NCBI GenBank assembly: GCA_964609155.1
Contig: CAZSRF010000030.1
Location: 1 to 31,140 of the forward strand
Direction of reading: 5' to 3'
DNA: 31,140 nt
Origin: JAGOUU01 sp964609155
GTDB lineage: Bacteria; Pseudomonadota; Gammaproteobacteria; JAGOUU01
Positions within the stretch are counted from its first letter, which is position 1. Each line of letters opens with the position of its first letter. The notes beneath the pieces are model-generated. The model worked only from the letters and a program-made list of their open reading frames with translations. It searched no databases and was not told the origin of the DNA. The position numbers and the translations under genes are program-made. Positions 9,367 to 17,423 of this stretch are shown here, piece after piece.

Positions 9367-10395
9367 CTACTTACTCGCCATACGCTCAGCTATTCTAAGA
9401 ATAGCACTCCTTGCTCGAATATTATCTTCAACAGTACAAGCTTTAAGTGGTTTACTGATAATTTTTAATTTTGCACTACTAATATAGCCTTTTTGAGCTA
9501 ACTCCTTTTCTGTCAATGGTAATTTCTTTATAAAATTTTCTCTACTATTTTTAATATTGCCACTATTATTATTTAAAAAATTTTTTACTATTCTATCTTC
9601 TAAAGAATGGAACGTAATAATTACTAGACGTCCGCCAGAACTTAGAGCCTCTAAACTTTGTTTTAACCCAGATTCTAACTCTTCTAACTCTTGATTAATA
9701 AACAGCCTTATAGCTAAAAATGACTGTGTAGCTGGATGTTTATTTTTAGGCCATTTTGGATGCGCTAGTTTTATAATCTCTGCCAATTGTAGCGTACTAA
9801 CAATTCTTACTTTTTTACGCGCTATGGCAATAGCATTGGCAATTTTTTTAGAAAATCGTTCTTCACCATACGTCCACAACACATCAGATATTTCTTGTAT
9901 ATCTGCAGAATTAATCCATTCTTCAGCATTATATTTGCAATTTGAATTCAAAGAATTATCCATGCGCATGTCTAAAGGACCATCTTTGGAAAAACTAAAG
10001 CCTCTTTCTGGATTATCTAATTGTGGAGAGGAAACACCTAAGTCAAATAATATACCGTCTATCTTAGTTATTTTATTAGACGTTATAACATGACGCATCT
10101 CTTTAAAGCTACCATGGTATACAGTAAGATTTTTATGCTTTAATGCAAGATCATGAGCTGATTCAATAGCAGCAGGATCCTTGTCAATAACAATTAGTTT
10201 ACCATCCTGGTTTAATCTTTCTAAAATTAATTTGCTATGTCCGCCTCGACCAAACGTTGCATCTATATAAATGCCATCTGGTTCTACAGCAAGAGCATCT
10301 ACTGCTTGTTTGAGTAAAACCGTTGTATGATCATAGCTATGAATATTGCTATGAAAGCTGATATTAGTATCGGCTTCTGTGCCAGTGTTTTTCAT
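9367..10395 (-). CDS. rsmH: 16S rRNA (cytosine(1402)-N(4))-methyltransferase
   Basis: RsmH (MraW) methylates N4 of C1402 in 16S rRNA using S-adenosylmethionine. The product has DHTTVLLKQAVDAL near the N-terminus, the SAM-binding DATFGRGGHS loop, FDLGVSSPQLDNPERGFSF, DMRMD and ITFHSLEDRIVK, all typical. I place the start at the ATG at 10395 (342 residues). A longer frame reaches 10479, but those 28 codons are the 3' part of RNase P RNA and cannot be the real N-terminus. The ribosome binding site is weak. Compared with E. coli the product carries about 15 extra residues before DHTTVLL. No mraZ precedes it. Confidence 0.95.
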   Translation of the reverse strand: MKNTGTEADTNISFHSNIHSYDHTTVLLKQAVDALAVEPDGIYIDATFGRGGHSKLILERLNQDGKLIVIDKDPAAIESAHDLALKHKNLTVYHGSFKEMRHVITSNKITKIDGILFDLGVSSPQLDNPERGFSFSKDGPLDMRMDNSLNSNCKYNAEEWINSADIQEISDVLWTYGEERFSKKIANAIAIARKKVRIVSTLQLAEIIKLAHPKWPKNKHPATQSFLAIRLFINQELEELESGLKQSLEALSSGGRLVIITFHSLEDRIVKNFLNNNSGNIKNSRENFIKKLPLTEKELAQKGYISSAKLKIISKPLKACTVEDNIRARSAILRIAERMASK

Positions 10396-10415
10396 AACTG
10401 CAATAGTAAAAATTA

Positions 10416-10780
10416 AGCGGTCGATCGATAAGCCGGGTTCTGTCGTGGACAACCATTCATCTAGGATAGTCGTCACCAACTACCTCAAGCAACCTACCCA
10501 CTGCTAGTACGGGTCGTACTATAAGAACTCTATTTGGTTTTGCTCCAAGCGGGGTTTACCATGCCATAAATGTTACCATTTATGCGGTGCGCTCTTACCG
10601 CACCATTTCACCCTTACCTAATGTATAAATACAGTAGGCGGTATAATTTCTGTGGCACTTTCCGTAGACTTGCATCTCCCAGGGATTACCTGGCACTTTA
10701 CCCTATGGAGCCCGGACTTTCCTCACTATACATTAGATATTTAACTATATAACGATTTAGCGCGACTGCCTGATCGACCT
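10416..10780 (-). ncRNA. rnpB: RNase P RNA (M1 RNA), bacterial type A
   Basis: The catalytic RNA of RNase P matures tRNA 5' ends. On the minus strand the sequence carries the conserved core seen in E. coli M1: GAGGAAAGTCCGGGCTCCAT near the 5' end, GGTAAGGGTGAAATGGTGCG, the GAGCAAAACCAAATAG segment, TAGATGAATGGTTGTCCACG and ACAGAACCCGGCTTATCG near the 3' end. The outer helix P1 is visible as AGGTCGATC at the 5' end against GATCGACC at the 3' end. Ends are set from this pairing and the promoter, so they may be off by a few bases. About 365 nt is a normal length. It lies between rsmI and the dcw block, as in Pseudomonas. Confidence 0.97.
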
Positions 10781-10786
10781 GTGGGG

Positions 10787-10814
10787 ATAATAACACAGAA
10801 ATAAGCTATCACAA
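10787..10814 (-). promoter_or_regulatory. Probable sigma70-type promoter of rnpB
   Basis: On the minus strand TTGTGA (10809-10814) and TATTAT (10787-10792) are separated by 16 bp. The -10 box ends 6 bp before the expected 5' end of RNase P RNA at about 10780. The spacing fits a -35/-10 pair, and a stable RNA needs a strong own promoter. Confidence 0.7.
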
Positions 10815-10822
10815 ATCGTTAA

Positions 10823-11593
10823 TTACAAATAATAATACAAACCTAAACTCACATTTTGGGCTGTTAGAGCATCAGAGCCTGGTTTTCTTAATATCACAAC
10901 TCCTGGAAGTAATGAAGGCGAAGCATTTATCTTGTGATATCTCATAGCACCTAAATCCACATAATTATAAGCTAGGTTTAAATTAAGGTTTTTATAAATA
11001 TGATAATTGGCACCTATTATACCTGACCACGCAAAATTAACGATATTATTAGTATCTAAGAATAAATCTGGATCGCCATATAGCCGAACTTTTGAATTAA
11101 TAAAAGCCGCACCTACGCCTCCACCTGCATATAGATTCATCTTATTAACAAACTGCTTATTTAAATATAAATTAAACATAGCTCTTTGTGCCTGCATTTC
11201 AACATCAATATAGTTGTCAATAACTGTTGGAGGCGCAAATGCTGGCTGCTTTTTTGTATTATGTCTTTTATACCAACTATATTCTAGTTCACCCCGTAAC
11301 GACAAATCATTTCTTTGGCTATCAAAAGACAAAAACTTTCTACCTGCAACAACTGAAAAGCCAGGAACATTTCTATTAATATTAAATTTATTAATTTCAT
11401 CTAAGTCAAAAATTGCAGGATCGATAGTCGAACCAGTGTGAAAACCATCTACTCGCTGAAAACTCATAACCGCACTTACCCCAAGGTATCCTTGCGGCTC
11501 TTTATTATTATAAGTATTACTATAGGCCTCACTATAGCTAGATAATACGCCGCAAATTGTAAATAATATTACCTTGAGTATCATTTTGTGCAT
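10823..11593 (-). CDS. Outer membrane beta-barrel protein, unassigned
   Basis: I do not recognise a named family. The 256-residue product has an N-terminal signal peptide (MILKVILFTICGVLSSYSEA) and then alternating hydrophobic/polar strands typical of small outer membrane barrels, with GYLGVSAVMSFQRVDGF, LSLRGELEYSWYKRH, LYAGGGVGAAFINSK, SGIIGANYHIYKNLNLNLAYNYVDLG and a C-terminal NVSLGLYYYL strand. It resembles OmpA-barrel or OmpW-like and Anaplasma/Legionella surface-antigen-type proteins in pattern only. Two starts are possible: ATG at 11593, or ATG at 11584, where ATGA overlaps the stop of the upstream thaumatin-like gene. Either way it is translationally coupled to that gene, so the two products may act together at the outer membrane. 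It ends about 40 bp before rnpB. Confidence 0.8.
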   Translation of the reverse strand: MHKMILKVILFTICGVLSSYSEAYSNTYNNKEPQGYLGVSAVMSFQRVDGFHTGSTIDPAIFDLDEINKFNINRNVPGFSVVAGRKFLSFDSQRNDLSLRGELEYSWYKRHNTKKQPAFAPPTVIDNYIDVEMQAQRAMFNLYLNKQFVNKMNLYAGGGVGAAFINSKVRLYGDPDLFLDTNNIVNFAWSGIIGANYHIYKNLNLNLAYNYVDLGAMRYHKINASPSLLPGVVILRKPGSDALTAQNVSLGLYYYL

Positions 11594-13554
11594 ATAAGTT
11601 TATTTCCTTGAGATTGTGATTGAGAACACGTCCATCCTGAGTTTGGCCTAAAAGTAAAAGTGATACCTCCACCAAAAGTTAATACAAAGTTATTAAGAGT
11701 TGAGGTAGATAATACGTTTTGGCTAAAACAAGGCACAGGTATTGATTTATTAATAACCCATTGTCCCAGAATAATCTTGTTGCTAGAGACAGCATATGCA
11801 TTAAGGCATCTTAGATCAGGTGCATTACTATTGTTGCACTGTATTAAAGCTGGTCGTTTTTGGCCTTTTGGACATCTAACACCTGCTGCAATAACATCAT
11901 TAAATATGGCTGGATTAGTTACAACTGGTAAAGCAACCTCTTCAGAGCTAACGACAAGCCCTGCTCCAGATACCATAGAAGTAGAAGTAGTTGAACTACT
12001 GAAAACACCCTTACCATTAGGACAGAACGTAATAGTATAATTAATATTATTAATTGCAGTATCGCTTGGATTATCCTTGCTTGAGCATTGCATCGTTCCA
12101 TGCTTATCGCCATACTGATACTCATACGCATCAGGACATCCTTCAATCAACCATCCTAAGAGAGGCTTGACTGTTGATAACCACTTTTCTTTAGCAGCAT
12201 TAGAGCCTGTACAGTTATCGTTTTTATCTGTAGGGATTCCAGGCCAGTCAATACAGCCACAACATGCAGTAGAAGCATTAGTATTTGTCCCAGGGGTGTT
12301 CTCATTACACGATAAATCGCCATGGCAAAAGTTATAACAAGAGTCTAAATATTTATGACCACCGTCATTTACTGTTTCACACATAAAAAGCTGATTATTT
12401 GTGAAACTTTTCTTACCTGTGCCATCCTTCAAAAATAAATCGAAAGTTTCTCGTAATTTAAAAAGATTATTTAATTCAGATGGTATCCCAGGAGGAGCTA
12501 CTAAAGGGGATATATTTGCCATAGTTTGATAAGATAAAAAGGTGCCACAAACTCCAGATCCTGCGTATTGCAAATACCCGACGGGATATTCTAACCCACA
12601 AACACTTCCAGCAGCACAGTCGGTATCTAACATACACTCTTTTTTTGGAGTATTAGCAGAAACTTCAGTAAATATATGTGCTTTATAACCAGTCGGTGGA
12701 GTAAATTTCCAAGTGCATCCTTTCATATAACCAGTCATACCTGTGGGTTTGCCGCCTGTAGTTTTACAAAAAAGCTCTGACTGGATACTTTGATTACCAA
12801 AAATACCTTTAGGAGTTATTGAGATTGGAACATTAACACCATTGATAATGCTTATATCATAGAAATCATTTTGCTTGTCGTTCATAGTGATTTCAGCCTG
12901 TGTGAAGGCACTAGTCACTCCTTTGTCAGGTGAGCAAGTGCCACTTGGAATAGAACCACCGAGGGTAGGTAAAGCACCAATCATGTTCCCTGATGAATCA
13001 AGTGTATTACTATACAAACGCTCACCACAAGGAGCTGATTTACAATTATAATTTTGACTATCTTTCGTACATTGACTTTGACTAACAAAATTCAGAGAAT
13101 ACTGAGTCACCACTGTTCCATCAGGATCTTTGCGATCAATTAATTCTACAGTATATTTACGTGTCGCCTTACTTTCCAATATATAATCAGAGTTATTATC
13201 AGATTTACTGACTACATTAGGGTATTTGAAAAAACACATTACATCATTCGGAACTTTAATATTTTTACTAGAGTCTTTGAGATCTGGTTCAAAATGATAT
13301 AATTGTTGTCCACAATACCCCTTATTATTAAAGCAAGCTGTTCCAAACGCATCACCATTTTTTCCGTCAGCGTCTTGTTTCTTACAATATACTACTTTGC
13401 CACTATCTTTTATTGGAGTGCCTTTGGCTGCCCATAGAACTGTAAAAGGACAATTATTCACAACATCTATTGTTCTCGTCCCACCCGCAAAACACGAAAC
13501 CAAAAAGGTGTTTATAAAAAGCACCAATAAAATTCTTAATTTTAGAACCTGCAT
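11581..13554 (-). CDS. Thaumatin-like, cysteine-rich lipoprotein
   Basis: This 657-residue product looks like a bacterial thaumatin-family protein. The signal peptide ends in a lipobox LVSC (Cys21, +2 residue Phe), so an outer membrane lipoprotein is predicted. Thaumatin landmarks follow in order: TIDVVNNCPFTVLWAA (28-43), PCGERLYSN (175-183), AEITM (220-224), DFYDISIINGVNVPISI (230-246), CPDAYEYQYGD (473-483) and YTITFCPNG (506-514). Plant family members have about 200 residues. Here a Cys-rich insert of over 200 residues separates the last two landmarks from the first group, and about 140 residues follow the domain. Two of the acidic cleft residues (Glu221, Asp233) are kept, but the usual second Asp of the VDG motif is Asn238. 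It lies 25 bp after rsmI and overlaps the barrel gene. Substrate is unknown; family function ranges over glucan binding and antimicrobial action. Confidence 0.75.
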   Translation of the reverse strand: MQVLKLRILLVLFINTFLVSCFAGGTRTIDVVNNCPFTVLWAAKGTPIKDSGKVVYCKKQDADGKNGDAFGTACFNNKGYCGQQLYHFEPDLKDSSKNIKVPNDVMCFFKYPNVVSKSDNNSDYILESKATRKYTVELIDRKDPDGTVVTQYSLNFVSQSQCTKDSQNYNCKSAPCGERLYSNTLDSSGNMIGALPTLGGSIPSGTCSPDKGVTSAFTQAEITMNDKQNDFYDISIINGVNVPISITPKGIFGNQSIQSELFCKTTGGKPTGMTGYMKGCTWKFTPPTGYKAHIFTEVSANTPKKECMLDTDCAAGSVCGLEYPVGYLQYAGSGVCGTFLSYQTMANISPLVAPPGIPSELNNLFKLRETFDLFLKDGTGKKSFTNNQLFMCETVNDGGHKYLDSCYNFCHGDLSCNENTPGTNTNASTACCGCIDWPGIPTDKNDNCTGSNAAKEKWLSTVKPLLGWLIEGCPDAYEYQYGDKHGTMQCSSKDNPSDTAINNINYTITFCPNGKGVFSSSTTSTSMVSGAGLVVSSEEVALPVVTNPAIFNDVIAAGVRCPKGQKRPALIQCNNSNAPDLRCLNAYAVSSNKIILGQWVINKSIPVPCFSQNVLSTSTLNNFVLTFGGGITFTFRPNSGWTCSQSQSQGNKLICTK

Positions 13555-13579
13555 AATGTAAAACGTATAATTAAGTGTA

Positions 13580-14446
13580 TTATTTCTCAGTATAGGCTTT
13601 TATTGCCAAATTATACAAATGCTTCCTATTTATACTAAACAAATCAGCTAGAATTTTTGCAGCTGATTTAGCGGAAACACCTTCTTTTTTAAACAAACTT
13701 AATTTTTTTAATAACTCTATGTCAGATATTGCCAATGTTGAATCGTTTTGGGTTATTTGTAATCCAGAAATTATAACGACATATTCACCCTTTATGCTTT
13801 CGAGCTTTGATAATTCGTTTAGGATTGTACCGACTGGGCCATAATAGACTTTTTCGTACGACTTAGTAATTTCTTTAACTACAGAAATGATAGTATTAGA
13901 ACCGTAGACTGTGTCAATATCATACAATAACTTCAACAATCTATGAGGTGCTTCATATAAAACTATTGATAGATTATTAAACTGAGATTTGCACTGCTCA
14001 AGACTCTTTATTCGTGCAGATTTTTTACTATCTAAAAATCCTAGAAAACAAAATTGTGCACAATTAATCCCAGAAATGCTAATAGCACTAGTTACTGCTG
14101 TAGGACCAGGCACCACGCTTACCTTTATATTATTTTCAAGAGCAGCCTTAATTAACACATATCCAGGATCTGAAATAACTGGCATGCCAGCATCGGTTAT
14201 TAGGGCGATTTTTTTATCTTGTTTCAATAAAGCCAATATTTCTTCTGTACGAGCCTGTTCATTATGTTGATGATATGACTTAAGAGGTGTCTGGATTAAA
14301 AATTTTTGCATTAGATAAGTGCTATGACGGGTATCTTCTGCTAAGATCAAGTCACAATTTTTTAGAATATCCACAGCACGGAATGTCATATCCTGTAAAT
14401 TACCAATAGGTGTCCCGACTATATATAAAACAGAAGCATTGCTCAT
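13580..14446 (-). CDS. rsmI: 16S rRNA (cytidine(1402)-2'-O)-methyltransferase
   Basis: RsmI methylates the 2'-O of C1402 in 16S rRNA, the same nucleotide that RsmH modifies on N4. The 288-residue product starts with LYIVGTPIGNLQDMTFRA and has LILAEDTRHS, ALITDAGMPVISDPGY, VPGPTAVTSAI and FCFLGFLDSK, the full tetrapyrrole-methylase-type signature set. Length is normal. It is divergent from lpoA with a 98-bp gap and is followed closely by the thaumatin-like gene. In Pseudomonas the gene downstream of rsmI is rnpB, so the accessory pair sits in an otherwise conserved joint. Confidence 0.96.
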   Translation of the reverse strand: MSNASVLYIVGTPIGNLQDMTFRAVDILKNCDLILAEDTRHSTYLMQKFLIQTPLKSYHQHNEQARTEEILALLKQDKKIALITDAGMPVISDPGYVLIKAALENNIKVSVVPGPTAVTSAISISGINCAQFCFLGFLDSKKSARIKSLEQCKSQFNNLSIVLYEAPHRLLKLLYDIDTVYGSNTIISVVKEITKSYEKVYYGPVGTILNELSKLESIKGEYVVIISGLQITQNDSTLAISDIELLKKLSLFKKEGVSAKSAAKILADLFSINRKHLYNLAIKAYTEK

Positions 14447-14544
14447 GACAACCCATTACCCCATGTACTTGCTAAATAAATTGCTAAAAAATTATACTCA
14501 ATGCTATTGTAACATTTAAAAACAACTAAGAACCACTAACCGAA

Positions 14545-16341
14545 ATGATGCAATCAAAATTTTTAAAAATAATTATACCTGGCCTATTTTTTACTACATT
14601 GGCTCATGCAGATGTAAAAGTTGCTTCTGATGAAATTGAAAAGCAAACAATATTATTGAAAAATACAGAAACCCTTATTGATAATCATGAATTTACGGCC
14701 GCCTTAGATATTTTAGATAAAATTAATATAAAAAACCTAACATCTAAACAAATAGCTAAATATCAAATGCTACGCGCAAATTTATTTTTTAAAGATGTCG
14801 ATGTAGATACTGAAACAGAAATCTCTACAGAAACTTCAATAGAGACTGCTACAAATATAGACACTACTCCCTTTGCTCACAATTCTTCCTCCACTACCGA
14901 ACAACCTGACAATTATCAAGAAGCTTTACCTGCAGATGACACGTTGAACTTTAGCAGTAAAAATCGTATTAACAATCAAAATATCTGGCAAAAATTAGTA
15001 ACACAAAATATTCATAATCTGGATGCAATATCAAATGATCTACAAAATGACTCTTTGAAACCCAGAACTAAAAAGATCTTAGGCTCTAACAAAGAGTTTC
15101 TAGCAGGTTGGCTAGAATTAGCTGCTATCACTAAAAAAACCTCTGAACTGTCAAATGATGACTTTTACCAAAGCATTATTAACTGGCAAAAAAAATTTAC
15201 TGCACATCCCGCTGCAAGTTACATTACTCCTCGCGGTTCTAACATTAACACAGTTAGTACAAACAAAATAGTAATTTTATTACCCATTTCTGGTAGCCTA
15301 GCGAAAACAGCGGAGGCTATTAAAGACGGTATTATCACTGCGCATTTTGAGAATACTAGTTTTTACAAACCAGAACTAGTTTTCATGAATGCAAGCAGTA
15401 AACCAGATTCTATCATCCAGGAATACAATGCAGCTTTAAAGTTAAACCCTGATATAATAATTGGCCCCTTAAGTAAAGAATCTGTAGAAATACTATCTAA
15501 CCAAATAAATCTTAATTCTCCAGCCATTATTGCGCTTAACTATACCTCAGATAATCAACCTACTAGCAATAATTTTTATCAGTTTGGGCTTTCTGCTGAA
15601 GACGAAGCTGAGCAGGCAGCAACAAAAGCATGGAATGACGGTGCCCGTAATGCATTAATCTTGGTTGATGACAATCAGTGGGGAACAAGAGTCAGCAACG
15701 TCTATAGAAATAGCTTTACACAGTCTGGTGGATCAATTACTAAAATTGTTAAAATCAGATCCAATGATAACCTAAAACGGCTTATAAATACTGTTATTGC
15801 AACAGAACAAAGCCAGTATAGAAAAAATGCCTTAGAAGTAGTGCTAAATCAAAAAATCAACTTCCAACCTCGCCATAGGAAAGATTTTGACCATATTTTT
15901 ATTGCCACTTCCCCTACTATTGCTAAACAGATTAAACCTATTTTAAAGTTTTATTACGCTGATTATATTCCAGTATTTGCCACTTCAAATATTTATAATT
16001 ATATATCTGATCCTTCTAGAACAATAAACGATCTAGAGGGCATTCAGTTTTGTGATATACCTTGGATAGTCAATCAAGACAACATTAATTTTAATAAGAC
16101 TATCTCTGAATTGAAAAAAGTAAAAGCAAAAGATTTTGATACCTCTATTCGATTATATGCTCTAGGAATGGATGCGTACGCCCTGTCATATAATTTAAAT
16201 AAATTGAATTATGCACCCGAGATAGGATTATCTAGCAACACTGGACACTTATATAAAGACTCGAATAATAAAATACACCGTTTACTATCATGGGTGACCA
16301 TTGAAAATGGCAAAATTAAAGCCCTTGATGAATTGACTTGA
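14545..16341 (+). CDS. lpoA: Penicillin-binding protein activator LpoA-like
   Basis: LpoA stimulates PBP1A from the outer membrane in Enterobacteria. Here the 598-residue product has a short helical N-terminal part (about 28-85), an acidic, Thr/Ser-rich low-complexity stretch (84-135), more helical repeats, and a C-terminal periplasmic-binding-like domain starting near IVILLPISGSLAKTAEAI, with PDIIIGPLSKESV and NALILVDDNQWGTRV, typical of LpoA. The signal peptide ends TTLAHA-D and has no lipobox cysteine, so the protein appears soluble in the periplasm rather than lipid-anchored. Assignment rests on this architecture and its place before yraN, gmhA and dolP. The start is MMQSKFLK; the ribosome binding site is weak. 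Confidence 0.88.
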   Translation: MMQSKFLKIIIPGLFFTTLAHADVKVASDEIEKQTILLKNTETLIDNHEFTAALDILDKINIKNLTSKQIAKYQMLRANLFFKDVDVDTETEISTETSIETATNIDTTPFAHNSSSTTEQPDNYQEALPADDTLNFSSKNRINNQNIWQKLVTQNIHNLDAISNDLQNDSLKPRTKKILGSNKEFLAGWLELAAITKKTSELSNDDFYQSIINWQKKFTAHPAASYITPRGSNINTVSTNKIVILLPISGSLAKTAEAIKDGIITAHFENTSFYKPELVFMNASSKPDSIIQEYNAALKLNPDIIIGPLSKESVEILSNQINLNSPAIIALNYTSDNQPTSNNFYQFGLSAEDEAEQAATKAWNDGARNALILVDDNQWGTRVSNVYRNSFTQSGGSITKIVKIRSNDNLKRLINTVIATEQSQYRKNALEVVLNQKINFQPRHRKDFDHIFIATSPTIAKQIKPILKFYYADYIPVFATSNIYNYISDPSRTINDLEGIQFCDIPWIVNQDNINFNKTISELKKVKAKDFDTSIRLYALGMDAYALSYNLNKLNYAPEIGLSSNTGHLYKDSNNKIHRLLSWVTIENGKIKALDELT

Positions 16342-16349
16342 TTTTTCAA

Positions 16350-16796
16350 ATGAGCAGAACACTGGGTAATGAAATAGAAAATTTTGCTTATAAATATCTA
16401 TGCTCTTTTAATTTAAGATTGATTGCTCGCAATTATTATTGCCGTTATGGCGAAATTGATCTTATAATGCTCGATGAATCTATATTAGTTTTTATTGAAG
16501 TTCGTTATCGAAAAAATGATACTTATGGACATCCTATAGAATCGATTGACTTAAAAAAACAGCATAAAATATACCATACTGCACTTAATTTTATTAGTCA
16601 TCATCCAAAATTCAGAAGTACACAATATCGCTTTGATGTGGTAACATTATTGGGTAATATAAATAAAATAAGAACATTTTTTACCAATTTCAAACTTAGT
16701 CCAGTGCTTAACCCAGATAGTGATTTAGCATTCGAATACCAAGTACAAATCAATTGGTATAAAAACATCATTAACGAAGAACTTATTGAGCTGTAG
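16350..16796 (+). CDS. yraN: UPF0102 family protein YraN
   Basis: YraN is a predicted endonuclease-like protein of unknown role, conserved next to lpoA. The 148-residue product has GNEIENFAYKYLCSFNLRLIARNYYCRYGEIDLIMLD with the Glu-x-Asp core of the family (GEIDLI), then FIEVRYRK and a C-terminal RFDVVTL. I chose the ATG at 16350. An in-frame TTG at 16338 would overlap the lpoA stop by 4 bases and adds only MIFQ. The product is somewhat longer than the roughly 120 residues usual in the family because of the C-terminal tail (DLAFEYQVQINWYKNIINEELIEL region). It lies 8 bp downstream of lpoA and 9 bp before the next gene, so it is in one operon. Confidence 0.9.
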   Translation: MSRTLGNEIENFAYKYLCSFNLRLIARNYYCRYGEIDLIMLDESILVFIEVRYRKNDTYGHPIESIDLKKQHKIYHTALNFISHHPKFRSTQYRFDVVTLLGNINKIRTFFTNFKLSPVLNPDSDLAFEYQVQINWYKNIINEELIEL

Positions 16797-16805
16797 GTAT
16801 CATAA

Positions 16806-17390
16806 ATGGACATCATTGCAAGAATCAACGAGCATTTTAGTAACTCTATACAAGTTAAAATTGATTCTGCAGATAGTCTTCCAGGAGTTATAGCTGAGGC
16901 TGCTAATTATATCGTTCAATCTTTGCTGGCTAATAACAAAATTCTTACTTGTGGTAATGGTGGCTCAGCTTGTGATGCAGCACATTTTTCCTCGGAATTA
17001 TTAAATAGATATCAAAAAGAACGTCCGAGCCTACCAGCAATAGCTTTAACTACAGATACAGCAACTCTGACTGCAATAGCTAATGACTACCACTATGAAC
17101 AGGTTTTTTCAAAACAGATACGAGCCCTAGGACAAGAAAATGATGTCTTGCTCGCCATTACTACTAGTGGCCAATCGCCCAGTATTATTCAAGCAATTCA
17201 AACTGCTCATGAACGTAATATGAAAGTTATCGTTCTATCAGGTAAAGACGGGGGAAAGCTGCCTGATGTTTTAAGCCAACAAGATTTAGAGATTCGCGTA
17301 CCATCTGCTATCACTGCTCACATACAAGAGACCCATATCGTGATAATTCATTTATTATGCGATATTATTGACCAACTGTTATTTACTTAA
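16806..17390 (+). CDS. gmhA: SIS-domain protein, phosphoheptose isomerase-like (GmhA/DiaA)
   Basis: The 194-residue SIS-domain product sits between yraN and dolP, where E. coli has diaA (DnaA-binding) and Pseudomonas has a gene annotated gmhA. Overall it is close to DiaA: ESIQ-like N-terminus, ERPSLPAIAL, LTAIANDYHYEQVF, QIRALGQENDVLLAIT. Unlike DiaA, it keeps the four residues that bind zinc in GmhA (His60, Glu64, Gln174, His182), and CGNGGSACDAAHF is the GmhA form. Both roles are therefore possible: heptose synthesis for lipopolysaccharide, or initiation control. The start ATG follows AGGTAT. The gene is 9 bp after yraN and 33 bp before dolP. The symbol is provisional. Confidence 0.85.
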   Translation: MDIIARINEHFSNSIQVKIDSADSLPGVIAEAANYIVQSLLANNKILTCGNGGSACDAAHFSSELLNRYQKERPSLPAIALTTDTATLTAIANDYHYEQVFSKQIRALGQENDVLLAITTSGQSPSIIQAIQTAHERNMKVIVLSGKDGGKLPDVLSQQDLEIRVPSAITAHIQETHIVIIHLLCDIIDQLLFT

Positions 17391-17423
17391 TATAAATATT
17401 TTATATATCTAATCGGAGAACCC

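Noticed and set aside
10396..10479. Longer N-terminus for rsmH
   Set aside because: The extra codons are the 3' end of rnpB, and the conserved N-terminal motif comes after the chosen ATG.
10570..10752. A 60-codon frame on the plus strand
   Set aside because: It is antisense to RNase P RNA; its codons follow conserved rnpB sequence.
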